A stretch of DNA of 20,618 nucleotides. Origin: Planctomycetota bacterium (GTDB lineage Bacteria > Planctomycetota > Planctomycetia > Pirellulales > Pirellulaceae). The notes under the pieces were generated by a model. The model searched no databases. It was not told where the DNA came from and saw only the letters and a program-made list of their open reading frames with translations. This document shows positions 1 through 6,734 of this stretch, in pieces (the stretch's first letter is position 1; each line of letters begins with the position of its first letter). Made by a program: the position numbers and the translations under genes. The DNA lies in NCBI GenBank assembly GCA_019347795.1, contig JAHWKS010000001.1, forward strand, positions 1 through 20,618, written 5' to 3'.

Positions 1-713
1 ACGCCGAGCACCCCGCGCCGACCCGGCCCCAGCCGACCCACCCGCAGGCCGCGGCGCTGGCCCGCGGGCCCTTCACCGACGAGGCCTACCGCCTGGCGGC
101 CGAGTCGGGGCAGGACGCCTACGGCGACGAGGCGGTGCAGGCGCTGCTCAAGCGGATGGAGGACGATCGCGAAAGGCTGGTCGTAATCCTGGCCGGCTAT
201 CCGGCGCCGATCGAGCGGCTGTTGCAGAGCAATCCCGGCTTGTCTTCGCGGTTCAACCGCCGGCTGGCCTTCGACGACTATCGCCCCGCGGAGATGGGAC
301 GCATCTTCGCTGTCATGTGCGACCGCAACCACTACGAGACGCCGGTCCTGACGCGGGCCCGGCTCCTGCTCGGGTTCCGGCGTCTCTACCAGCATCGCGA
401 CGAGCACTTCGGCAACGGCCGACTGGTGCGGAACGTCTTTGAAGAGGCGATCCGCCGGATGGCCAACCGCATCGCGCAGGTCGATAAGCTGACCAAGGAG
501 CTGCTCACGGTGCTGGAGGCGGACGACGTCGCCATGCCGGGCGTGCCGGCGGATGTCTGGAGCAACCTGGATGATCCGCAGCGGCGGTACTCGATCGACT
601 GCCCCTCCTGCGGCGACGCCAGCACGCTGGCCCAGGAGCACCTCGGCCGCCGCGTCCGCTGCCGCAAGTGCGACCACCGCTTCACCGCCGACTGGGGCGA
701 GCCGCAGGGGTAA
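1..713 (+). CDS. CbbX-like AAA+ ATPase with C-terminal zinc ribbon (5' end outside window)
   Basis: The frame is open from base 3, so the start and the Walker A motif lie upstream of the window. What remains is the second half of a CbbX/CfxQ-type AAA+ domain. It has a Walker B-like FTDEAY (bases 72-89), the family stretch LLKRMEDDRERLVVILAGYP, and SNPGLSSRFNR, which holds the sensor/arginine-finger region. An AAA lid follows, containing GNGRLVRNVFEEAI. The last 40 residues form a zinc ribbon with CPSC (bases 600-611) and CRKC (bases 660-671), like the MJ0042-type ribbons. Family members are protein-remodelling ATPases; CbbX itself is a Rubisco activase. No Rubisco gene is visible, so the substrate is unknown. 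The usual FIDEAY is FTDEAY here. The family call is firm and the function is open. Confidence 0.85.
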   Translation, partial: AEHPAPTRPQPTHPQAAALARGPFTDEAYRLAAESGQDAYGDEAVQALLKRMEDDRERLVVILAGYPAPIERLLQSNPGLSSRFNRRLAFDDYRPAEMGRIFAVMCDRNHYETPVLTRARLLLGFRRLYQHRDEHFGNGRLVRNVFEEAIRRMANRIAQVDKLTKELLTVLEADDVAMPGVPADVWSNLDDPQRRYSIDCPSCGDASTLAQEHLGRRVRCRKCDHRFTADWGEPQG

Positions 714-818
714 AAGTGGCCGCTATCGGCGGAAGGGTTTTCTGCTACACTACGTCGTTGAGCCATTTCTCGCCGGCCTCCGGCGATCCCACCATCCTGC
801 TCCCGCCTCCTACCGCGC

Positions 819-1853
819 ATGCGATCTTTTCCTCTGATCTTGTTCGGCATTGCGATGACGGTCCTCTCGTGGGGACTTTACGGCAACGTGCTTCATAAGG
901 GGCAGCACGATTTGCAGGGACGGCTGAAGCCGCTCATTTGCGTCGGACTGGCGTACTTCATCATCGCCATCATCGTGCCCACGGCGGCGCTGGCGGCGCA
1001 GGGCAAGCTCCGGGGACAATGGACCATGTCCGGCATCTTCTGGAGCATGGCCGGCGGGGCGGCGGGGGCTCTGGGAGCGTTGGGACTCATCCTGGCTTTG
1101 GCGTCCGGCGGACATCCAATTTACGTGATGCCGCTGGTGTTCGGCGGCGCCCCGGTCGTGAACACGCTGGTGGCGGTGAGTGTGGGTCGCATGTGGCGGC
1201 ATCTGAACCCGGTGTTTGTTTCCGGGCTGATTCTCGTGATTGTCGGCGCCGTGGCGGTGCTGGTGTTCCAGCCGGGGAGCGGGCCGCAGGCGGCCTCGGG
1301 GCCGCCGCTCTCGCAGATCCCGCTGATTCTCGGCGGCGTGGGGCTGACGGTTCTATGCTGGGGCGCCTACGGCAACGTGCTGCACAAGGGACAGCACGAC
1401 CTGGGCGGAAGCCGGCTCAAGCCGCTGATTTGCGTCGGCTTCGCCTACTTCTTCATCGCCATTCTGGCGCCGACGGCGCTGTTGGCGGCTCAGGGCGCCT
1501 TGACCGAAGCCTGGACCGTCTCGGGAATCGGCTGGAGCATGGGAGGCGGCGCCGCGGGGGCGTTTGGCGCCTTGGGCGTGATCCTGGCCATGTCGTCCGG
1601 CGGCCGGCCGATCTACGTGATGCCGCTCGTGTTCGGCGGCGCCCCCGTCGTGAACACGCTCACGGCCATGTACGTGAAAGGGACTTTGAGCGATATCAGT
1701 CCGATGTTCTTCGCCGGGCTGATCCTGGTGGCGGTCGGCGCCGTGGTGGTGCTGGTCTTCCAGCCCCGGCCGGCAAAAAAGCCGGGCAAGCCGGGACCGC
1801 AGAAGCCGGCGCTCGCGGCCGAAGGCAAGCCCGCCAAAGAGCCGGCGACATAA
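819..1853 (+). CDS. DMT-like membrane protein built from two near-identical halves
   Basis: This 344-residue protein is an obvious tandem duplication. Residues about 4-153 and 165-316 share long stretches such as YGNVLHKGQHDL, RLKPLICVG, SGG.PIYVMPLVFGGAPVVNTL and VFQP. Each half has about five hydrophobic segments, giving ten in all, the layout of drug/metabolite transporter (EamA-like) proteins. The PLVFGGAPVVN segment also resembles DMT members. A Lys/Pro-rich tail (about residues 318-344) follows and is probably cytoplasmic. The substrate cannot be read from the sequence. The start at 819 lacks a clear Shine-Dalgarno site, and an ATG at 855 would remove most of the first helix, so 819 is preferred. 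A possible extended -10 (TGCTACACT, 743-751) lies upstream. The next gene starts 18 bases downstream behind a good ribosome site, so the two are probably cotranscribed. Confidence 0.7.
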   Translation: MRSFPLILFGIAMTVLSWGLYGNVLHKGQHDLQGRLKPLICVGLAYFIIAIIVPTAALAAQGKLRGQWTMSGIFWSMAGGAAGALGALGLILALASGGHPIYVMPLVFGGAPVVNTLVAVSVGRMWRHLNPVFVSGLILVIVGAVAVLVFQPGSGPQAASGPPLSQIPLILGGVGLTVLCWGAYGNVLHKGQHDLGGSRLKPLICVGFAYFFIAILAPTALLAAQGALTEAWTVSGIGWSMGGGAAGAFGALGVILAMSSGGRPIYVMPLVFGGAPVVNTLTAMYVKGTLSDISPMFFAGLILVAVGAVVVLVFQPRPAKKPGKPGPQKPALAAEGKPAKEPAT

Positions 1854-1871
1854 GGCGGAGGAGCATCATCC

Positions 1872-2222
1872 ATGACGCCCGCCGACGCCATGCTTCGCCT
1901 CGACACGCTTTTTTCGCACGTGTGGATGGTGCGCGCCTTCCTCAAGCGCGCGGACGAGACCGAGGAAGATGACGAACTGGCCGAAGTGGCCCGCACGCTC
2001 TACGATGTAATGTTGGCCCTGGGGGGCCCGCTCAAGAACAACGACGCGGCCGCGTACCTCAAGCAGGCCCAGAAGAAATACAAGAAGCTCCGGCAGGCGA
2101 CGGAACTGTTCGCGGAGATCCAGCCCGAGATCTCGGGCCACACGAACTTCCAGATGGCCGCCCGATCCCTGACCGCCGCGGTCCAGGAAATCGGCGACAT
2201 CCTCGCCGCAATCAACCGTTAA
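1872..2222 (+). CDS. small helical protein of unknown function
   Basis: A 116-residue protein that I do not recognise. It is preceded by a strong ribosome-binding site (GGAGGAG, about 1857-1863) with suitable spacing to ATG 1872. The sequence is strongly helical and charged, with a middle segment around [18 protein letters not shown] and no signal peptide, membrane segment or Cys/His cluster. It probably forms a soluble helical bundle. It follows the duplicated membrane protein by 18 bases, which suggests a shared transcript. That neighbourhood is the only clue to its role. Confidence 0.7.
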   Translation: MTPADAMLRLDTLFSHVWMVRAFLKRADETEEDDELAEVARTLYDVMLALGGPLKNNDAAAYLKQAQKKYKKLRQATELFAEIQPEISGHTNFQMAARSLTAAVQEIGDILAAINR

Positions 2223-2287
2223 GCGGCGGGGCCTGTCCCGCGCAGGCCGACGCCGCCGTCCTCGCAACACCGTTCATCTTTTGCCGC

Positions 2288-2647
2288 ATGACTATCACCG
2301 ACGACTTCCGCAACCGATTGGAAACCTTCGAGAACCAGTTTCCTGATCGCGACTACGAAATCGAGATCGTCTGCCCCGAGTTCACCTCGGTCTGCCCCAA
2401 GACAGGCCAGCCCGACTTCGGCACACTCACCTTCACCTACACGCCCGACCGCAAGTGCGTGGAGTTGAAGAGCCTGAAGCTCTACCTGCAATGCTTCCGC
2501 AACGAGGGCATCTTCTACGAGCACGTCACCAACCGCATCCTGGACGACCTGGTCGCCATCCTCTCCCCCCGCCGCATGAAGCTCACGGCCGACTTCCGCC
2601 CCCGCGGCGGCATCACCACCCGCGTCACGGCCACGTACCCTCAATAA
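2288..2647 (+). CDS. queF: QueF, NADPH-dependent 7-cyano-7-deazaguanine (preQ0) reductase
   Basis: QueF reduces the nitrile of preQ0 to the amine of preQ1 with two NADPH, a cytosolic step in making queuosine for tRNA. The 119-residue protein has the short, unimodular form. It shows the nucleophile region [14 protein letters not shown], with Cys36 and Asp43 as the expected catalytic pair. The QueF signature ELKSLKLYL is at about residues 59-67, and EGIFYEH (about 73-79) supplies the conserved Glu region that contacts substrate. It is shorter than the Bacillus subtilis enzyme (about 165 residues), mainly at the N-terminus, but all core motifs are present. There is no obvious ribosome site before ATG 2288. 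Other queuosine genes are not in the window. The last codons and the TAA lie inside a direct repeat (2631-2684) shared with the 3' end of the SDR gene 11 kb away. Confidence 0.92.
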   Translation: MTITDDFRNRLETFENQFPDRDYEIEIVCPEFTSVCPKTGQPDFGTLTFTYTPDRKCVELKSLKLYLQCFRNEGIFYEHVTNRILDDLVAILSPRRMKLTADFRPRGGITTRVTATYPQ

Positions 2648-2684
2648 TCCAAACTCGCGCCCCGTGGCCTGGATGGCCTGGCCG
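2631..2684 (+). repeat. left copy of direct repeat: queF 3' end joined to a decayed SDR 3' end
   Basis: This segment matches 13695-13750 in the same orientation at about 48 of 56 aligned columns by eye, including a 2-base gap. Shared blocks include CCTCAATAATCCAA and TGGATGGCCTGGCCG. On the + strand it contains the real queF stop (TAA 2645-2647). Read on the - strand it ends in GASLDY-stop, exactly as the intact SDR gene does, before the 2-base indel breaks the frame. It is therefore a relic of an SDR 3' end. Weak similarity may continue to about 2720. Confidence 0.8.
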
Positions 2685-2765
2685 CAGGGAACTCCGCACA
2701 CCACGGCCGGACGAGGCGCCTTGCATTCCTGACAGGAACGATCTTCGCCGGATTGAAAGCGAACG

Positions 2766-3809
2766 ATGGCCGCTCCAAATCCGATGATGGACGATGAGAG
2801 CGGAAGCGGCGCGCAGCCGCGGCTCGTCCGCCGGCCGGTCGAGCGGACGATCTTTGAACTTCATGCTGCGGGGCTCATCGACGCGGCGGCTCGAGACGAG
2901 GCGCTCATGATCCTCGCTCCCGCGCGTCATTGGTGGCGGTGGGCCAGCCGGGCATTGCTGTTTATCGGCGCCGCGCTGGTGCTGGCGGGAATCGTGTTCT
3001 TTTTCGCCCATAATTGGGCGCGTATGTCGTCGGTCGTCAAGTTCGGCGTGATCGAGGCCGGCTTATGGACGTGCGCCATCGCTGCGCTGCGTCAGGGGCT
3101 GGACCGCCTGAGTGGGAAAGTTCTGCTATTGTGCGCGAGCATGCTGGTTGGCGTGCTGCTGGCCGTCTACGGGCAGGTCTACCAGACCGGCGCCGACGCC
3201 TTCGAGAACTACGCTCTGTGGGCGCTGCTCATCCTGCCGTGGGTAATATTGGCCAGATTCGGCGCCCTGTGGGTGCTTTGGCTGACGGTCGCCAATGCGG
3301 CGCTGATCCTGTTCTGGCTCCAGGTCGATCCGCCGGAGGATTTCGGCTTCTTTTATGGACTGTTTTTGCTCCTGTCGGCGCTAAACGCACTGGCGCTTGC
3401 GGGGCGCGAATATGGGGCGGCCCGAAAGTGGGAATGGCTGGAGGGAACTTGGATCCGCCATCTCGTATGGCTTTCGATCCTGGTGTATCTGACGGTCCCT
3501 GCGGTGGCGTTCATCCTGGAGCCGGAGATCGGCAACGGCTCTCTAGCCGGTCTGATCGCACTGGGCGCGGCGCTGCCGGCCGGGCTTTTCTATTTCCGCC
3601 GCAAGGCGCCCGACTTCGGCTGTCTGGCGTTCGCCGTCGGCACGGTCTGGCTTGTATTGCTGACCTTCATCGGCAAGTTGACATTCGAGACTTCGCACGA
3701 GGCTCTTGCGTTTCTTCTCTTCGGGCTGGTTGTGCTGGGCGTGTCGAGCGCCGCGGCGTTTTACTTGCGCGGTCTGGCTAAGGCGATGAATCATGCAGAC
3801 GGCGGATGA
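2766..3809 (+). CDS. DUF2157 domain multi-pass membrane protein
   Basis: This 347-residue protein has a soluble N-terminus (about residues 1-55, with ERTIFELHAAGLIDAAARDEA-type helices) followed by roughly eight to ten hydrophobic segments. The first helices (HWWRWASRALLFIGAALVLAG), the short NWARMSSVVKFGVIEAG loop and the YGQVYQTGADAFENY motif are characteristic of DUF2157. The molecular function of the family is unknown. It sits in a fixed set with a DUF4401 protein and a GDYXXLXY protein, and all three are present here in that order. The next gene overlaps its end by 17 bases. The start is uncertain because the upstream ribosome site is weak (GAAAGCGA); a Met at residue 7 or 8 is also possible. 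Confidence 0.85.
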   Translation: MAAPNPMMDDESGSGAQPRLVRRPVERTIFELHAAGLIDAAARDEALMILAPARHWWRWASRALLFIGAALVLAGIVFFFAHNWARMSSVVKFGVIEAGLWTCAIAALRQGLDRLSGKVLLLCASMLVGVLLAVYGQVYQTGADAFENYALWALLILPWVILARFGALWVLWLTVANAALILFWLQVDPPEDFGFFYGLFLLLSALNALALAGREYGAARKWEWLEGTWIRHLVWLSILVYLTVPAVAFILEPEIGNGSLAGLIALGAALPAGLFYFRRKAPDFGCLAFAVGTVWLVLLTFIGKLTFETSHEALAFLLFGLVVLGVSSAAAFYLRGLAKAMNHADGG

Positions 3810-4839
3810 GCGACTCACGCTGCGCGAACTGCTCGGCCGGCTTCAACAGCGAGGGCTGCTGGATGCGGACCAGGCTTCCGCGATTGCCGAGCACCAGGCG
3901 TGGCGAATCGGATCGTCCGGCGAGCCGTGGTTCGTCCACGCCTTGTTGGCGGCCGGCGCCTGGGTGGCGGCGATTTGCTTTATCGTGTGCCTGGGCATCG
4001 CCGACCTCCTGGACGACGAAGCGTTCTCGCTGCTCGGCTGGGGCGCCGCCTTTCTGACGGGGGCGACGGTCCTGCGATACTTCGCGAATCACGTTTTTCC
4101 CGTGCAACTGGCGCTGGCGGTGAGCCTCGCCGGGCACGGCTTCGTGCTGACCGGGGCGGGAGAGTTGGCGGACCACGTGGCGGGCGTGGCCGTCGCGGCG
4201 GTGCTGCTGTGCATCCTTCTCTATCCGCTGTATCGCGACGCGCTGCACCGTTTCCTGTCGTGCCTCTTGGCCTCCGGTTGCGTGACGGCGTGGCTCGTGA
4301 TGGACGGCGTGGCCGAAGTGGTCCACGTGACGATCCTGGGCAAGATCGTCACCGTCGGCCTGGCGTTCATGTACCGCAGCGACTTTTCGTGGCTCCGGCC
4401 GCTGGGTTATGCGATGGCCCTCTCGATCCCCGCTAACCTGTTCCTCGTGCTGCTGCCTGAAGACACGGTCGCCGTGCACTGGTGGCCCGCGAATGTGGTG
4501 CTGACCGCATCGCTGATCTGGCTTTACCAGTGGGCGGCCGGCGGCTGGGACCGGTTCCGCGAAGAGCCGCTGGTCGTGGCGGTCGTCGCCACGGTCTGTT
4601 TGGCGGCGGTCACCACGCCGGGCGTGCTGGCGGCGGTCGGCTTGCTGGTGTTGGGCTACGCCCGCCGCGATCCGTATGTGCTGGGAATGGGAACGGCGTT
4701 CTTTCCCGCGTTTATCGTTGTCTTCTATTATGAAATGGAGACGGACCTGCTCGCGAAGTCGTGGATCTTGATGGCCAGCGGCGCCGTGCTGCTGGCGGCT
4801 CGGTGGTATCTGGGCCGCCGCGGCTGGGCGGTCGAGTAG
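3793..4839 (+). CDS. DUF4401 domain multi-pass membrane protein
   Basis: A 348-residue protein with a short cytoplasmic N-terminus (LTLRELLGRLQQRGLLDADQ, predicted helical) followed by about ten hydrophobic segments. The N-terminal helix pair, the W.VHALLAAGAWVAAICFI first membrane segment and the position between a DUF2157 and a GDYXXLXY gene identify it as the DUF4401 partner. It overlaps the upstream gene by 17 bases and is followed after 18 bases by the next, so the three form one operon. The biochemical role is not known. Co-occurrence of the set suggests one membrane complex, which is inference. Confidence 0.8.
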   Translation: MQTADERLTLRELLGRLQQRGLLDADQASAIAEHQAWRIGSSGEPWFVHALLAAGAWVAAICFIVCLGIADLLDDEAFSLLGWGAAFLTGATVLRYFANHVFPVQLALAVSLAGHGFVLTGAGELADHVAGVAVAAVLLCILLYPLYRDALHRFLSCLLASGCVTAWLVMDGVAEVVHVTILGKIVTVGLAFMYRSDFSWLRPLGYAMALSIPANLFLVLLPEDTVAVHWWPANVVLTASLIWLYQWAAGGWDRFREEPLVVAVVATVCLAAVTTPGVLAAVGLLVLGYARRDPYVLGMGTAFFPAFIVVFYYEMETDLLAKSWILMASGAVLLAARWYLGRRGWAVE

Positions 4840-4857
4840 AAGCGAGGAGAGAACGTG

Positions 4858-5349
4858 ATGAAGACGTTTGCTTTCTGGGTTGCCACCTTGGCGATTTTCG
4901 GCGTGACCAACGGGATGATCGCCCGCAAAGAGGCGGCGATCCGCACCGGCCTGACGATGTACCTGGAGCTGGCGCCGCGCGACCCCCGCTCGCTGATGCA
5001 GGGGGACTACATGGTCCTGAACCATGAGATTGAACGGGAGCCGCTCCCAGGCCGCGGCGATGCTCGTCGCGGGCGCCTGGTCGTGAGGTTGGACGAAAGC
5101 GGCGTGGCCCGCTTCGTGCGGATCCACCGCGGCGAGCCGCTCGCCCCGGACGAGCACTTGCTGCGGTTCCGCTGGCGCAACGGCCTGCGCGTGGGCGCCA
5201 ATTCCTTCTTCTTCCAGGAAGGGCACGGGGCACGCTACGCGAACGCCAGATATGGGGAGTACAAGGTCGCCGAAACCGGCGAGAGCGTTCTGGTCGGGCT
5301 CCGCAACGCCGACCTCTCCCTCGCGGGTCCGCCGCCTGGGGGGCAGTGA
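4858..5349 (+). CDS. GDYXXLXY domain protein, membrane-anchored
   Basis: A 163-residue protein with one N-terminal hydrophobic segment (about residues 4-22), probably an uncleaved anchor or signal. The rest is presumably outside the membrane. The family motif is seen as QGDYMVLNHEI, with GDY at about residues 47-49. A second conserved region is RFRWRNGLRVGANSFFFQEGHG, and the C-terminal YGEYKVAETGESVLVGLRNADL is also typical. I chose ATG 4858 over GTG 4855 because the Shine-Dalgarno sequence GAGGAGAG (about 4844-4851) is better spaced for it. It closes the DUF2157/DUF4401/GDYXXLXY operon. Its last 115 bases overlap, in antisense, the reading frame of the convergent toxin gene. Confidence 0.82.
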   Translation: MKTFAFWVATLAIFGVTNGMIARKEAAIRTGLTMYLELAPRDPRSLMQGDYMVLNHEIEREPLPGRGDARRGRLVVRLDESGVARFVRIHRGEPLAPDEHLLRFRWRNGLRVGANSFFFQEGHGARYANARYGEYKVAETGESVLVGLRNADLSLAGPPPGGQ

Positions 5350-5678
5350 TCGATGTCTTTCATGGTCTGAGCGGACAGCGCGCCGATCTTCCGCACGAAG
5401 TCGTCTTTGGGAACCGTCACGAGAGCAGAAGCATTCACGACGGACGCCGCCCGTAATCCAGAATTGACCCAATCGACGTGCTTCCGGTCGATCAAGAGTT
5501 GAGTCGCTTCATGGGCGCGGCTGATGTTCGTCGTTATCTGAGCGACGATCGTGTTGTGCATCCGTGCGTTGTCATGGTCATTCTGAACCACGAGCGCGGG
5601 GCGTTTGCCGGCCTGCGGATAGGTGATGGAGAAATCCACCACAATCACGTCGCCCCTTCTGACCGCCTTCACGCTCAT
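5235..5678 (-). CDS. MazF/PemK-family toxin with unusual antisense-derived C-terminus
   Basis: MazF/PemK toxins are ribosome-independent endoribonucleases that cut mRNA at short sequences. Residues 1-112 fit the family: VRRGDVIVVDFSITYPQAGKRPALVVQND at the N-terminus carries the conserved RGD..vDf and Gk.RPalV elements, and the end is LSAQTMKDID. A normal member would stop within a few residues of this point. Here the frame runs 35 more residues through sequence that is the antisense of the GDYXXLXY gene, giving PPGGGPARERSALRSPTRTL and on to the stop at 5235-5237. The original stop seems to have been lost at a junction near 5344, so activity is uncertain. The start overlaps the antitoxin stop as ATGA, the usual coupling for such pairs. 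Confidence 0.82.
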   Translation of the reverse strand: MSVKAVRRGDVIVVDFSITYPQAGKRPALVVQNDHDNARMHNTIVAQITTNISRAHEATQLLIDRKHVDWVNSGLRAASVVNASALVTVPKDDFVRKIGALSAQTMKDIDHCPPGGGPARERSALRSPTRTLSPVSATLYSPYLAFA

Positions 5679-5899
5679 TCAGGCTCGACATCCTGATACA
5701 GAGTCGCGTCGTCGGGGCTTCCGTAGGAATCCCATGGCCGCATGACCGCGGGGTATGTGTCGCGAGGATCCAACTCCATGACCCGTTTCGCGTTGTCGTA
5801 GACTTCCCGGCTGAGCACCATATACTCCCGTCCCTCGACAGTGACTGCGACGGCTTCGCCGTGCTCTAGCGCCTGGATCTGATCGGGGGATAGGTTCAT
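5675..5899 (-). CDS. putative antitoxin paired with MazF/PemK-like toxin
   Basis: A 74-residue acidic protein immediately upstream of the toxin. I chose ATG 5899 because GGAGG (5906-5910) sits six bases in front of it and because upstream in-frame Met codons have no ribosome site. It reads MNLSPDQIQALEHGEAVAVT, then VEGREYMVLSREVYDNAKRV, and ends in an acidic tail (DDATLYQDVEPE). The first half resembles the small Phd-like or 'EGREYMVLSREVYD' antitoxin proteins seen with PemK genes. The acidic tail would be the toxin-binding part. It presumably neutralises the toxin and represses its own promoter, as in other type II modules. The assignment rests mainly on gene order, size and overlap. Confidence 0.7.
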   Translation of the reverse strand: MNLSPDQIQALEHGEAVAVTVEGREYMVLSREVYDNAKRVMELDPRDTYPAVMRPWDSYGSPDDATLYQDVEPE

Positions 5900-5916
5900 A
5901 GGATGCCTCCGCGTGT

Positions 5917-5946
5917 ATTTTCCCATCATCCGCATTGGAGGGGCAA
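5917..5946 (-). promoter_or_regulatory. candidate promoter of the toxin-antitoxin operon
   Basis: Reading on the - strand, TTGCCC (5946-5941) and GAAAAT (5922-5917) are separated by 18 bases and lie just ahead of the ribosome site of the antitoxin. The match to a sigma-70 consensus is moderate and there is no experimental support. Confidence 0.3.
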
Positions 5947-6045
5947 GTTGCTTCGCTGGTTCTGCTTTCCGGCGTGGCCGCCTAACCACCTGCGCTGGCT
6001 ACGCCCCGGGGGCGATGGAAAATCGGGAAAAAAATATTCGCGGCC

Positions 6046-6077
6046 GTGACCAAACGTGTCACACGCCGTCGTAGAAT
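6046..6077 (+). promoter_or_regulatory. candidate promoter/operator upstream of the Cas3 HD remnant
   Basis: A -10-like TAGAAT (6072-6077) lies 48 bases before the remnant's ATG. A poor -35 (TGACCA, 6047-6052) is 19 bases upstream. It overlaps a small inverted repeat, GTGAC (6046-6050) with GTCAC (6058-6062), which could bind a regulator. This 226-bp divergent region separates the antitoxin from the cas locus. The evidence is weak. Confidence 0.22.
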
Positions 6078-6125
6078 CGTACCCGCACATCACCCTCGTC
6101 TCAACGATTACCACCACGGCGTGCG

Positions 6126-6418
6126 ATGCCAACGCAACCTTTCTTTGCCCACTCGGTTCAAGGAGCCCCGACCTGGACATGGCAGACCCTGAGGGATCAC
6201 CTGCGCAACGTGGGCAACCTCGCGCAAGGATTCGCGTCCGCCGCCCGACCTGAGGACAGTAGTTTTTCCCAGGCGGCGCTCTCAGCAGGTTTACTCCACG
6301 ACCTGGGAAAATGCCGCGAGGATTTCCAGCAACCGATCCGCGGCCTCACATCGAAGCGCGTCGTGCATGCCCTTCACGGAGCGGAGTACCCAGCGTACGC
6401 CGCCAAACACGGGAGTTT
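6126..6418 (+). pseudogene. 5' remnant of a second Cas3: N-terminal HD nuclease domain, truncated
   Basis: The first about 98 codons read as the start of a Cas3 whose HD nuclease is N-terminal, as in types I-A to I-F. They show FFAHSVQGAPTWTWQTLRDH with the first His ligand and DHL. AGLLHDLGKCREDFQ is the HD pair followed by the DxGK element, and VVHALHGAEYPAYAAKHG is the next His region. Similarity stops at a perfect inverted repeat (6419-6470). The following codons, although free of stops, read as Arg/Ser/His/Pro-rich non-protein-like sequence until the true type I-G Cas3 begins. The style is closest to type I-C/I-B Cas3 by eye. Because the frame stays open into cas3, automatic gene calls would fuse the two into a 1146-residue protein with two HD domains. 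I consider that artefactual but cannot exclude it. Confidence 0.7.
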
Positions 6419-6470
6419 GCCCCCCTGCAGCAAGGTAGCGCATTTTTGCGCTACCTTGCTGCAGGGGGGC
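6419..6470. repeat. perfect 24-bp inverted repeat with TTTT loop
   Basis: The left arm 6419-6442 (six C after a G, then TGCAGCAAGGTAGCGCA) is exactly complementary to the right arm 6447-6470, with TTTT between. No T-run follows the stem, so it is not a standard terminator. No target-site duplication flanks it. It marks the exact point where Cas3 HD homology is lost, and may be a small palindromic mobile or REP-like element or the scar of a rearrangement. Confidence 0.95.
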
Positions 6471-6734
6471 TATATGCCAGATATAGTGGTGTTCCGTGTT
6501 CCAACCGCTCGGTCATTCGTTGCGGCGGACCGGGCACAGTTATCCGGAAGCCCACACGTCGCGCATCACTCGCCCCGCATCGCAGCACCCCCGCACCTGC
6601 CAACGGGACATCGATCCGCTTCCAGCCGCTCGCGATTGGCGAGGTTCGTCGTCGCCCGGAAAACCCAGTTCGCTGCCGTGCTGCGGCTCGCCTTTCGAGA
6701 TGACATTTACGTTAAACTCCGGGATATGGTGACA
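6471..6734 (+). other. non-coding stretch between HD remnant and cas3
   Basis: About 260 bp with no convincing protein in any of the six frames, no direct repeats and no CRISPR-like units. It is the leader of the type I-G cas3 gene and should contain its promoter, though no strong sigma-70 boxes stand out. It may be decayed coding sequence of the older system. Confidence 0.5.

Noticed and set aside
771..785. Hairpin CGCCGG-CCT-CCGGCG downstream of the AAA+ gene as a terminator
   Set aside because: The stem is only six bases, the loop is three bases and no T-run follows. Such palindromes are common in GC-rich DNA.
2741..2765. A GGATTGAAAGC motif resembling the 3' end of some type I-C CRISPR repeats
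   Set aside because: It occurs once, with no spaced copies. It is the region just before the DUF2157 start codon and is best explained by chance.
3778..5472. A 564-codon open frame on the - strand
   Set aside because: It is antisense to the DUF2157, DUF4401 and GDYXXLXY genes, and its product is rich in Arg/Gln/His without domain features. It is a GC-rich shadow frame.
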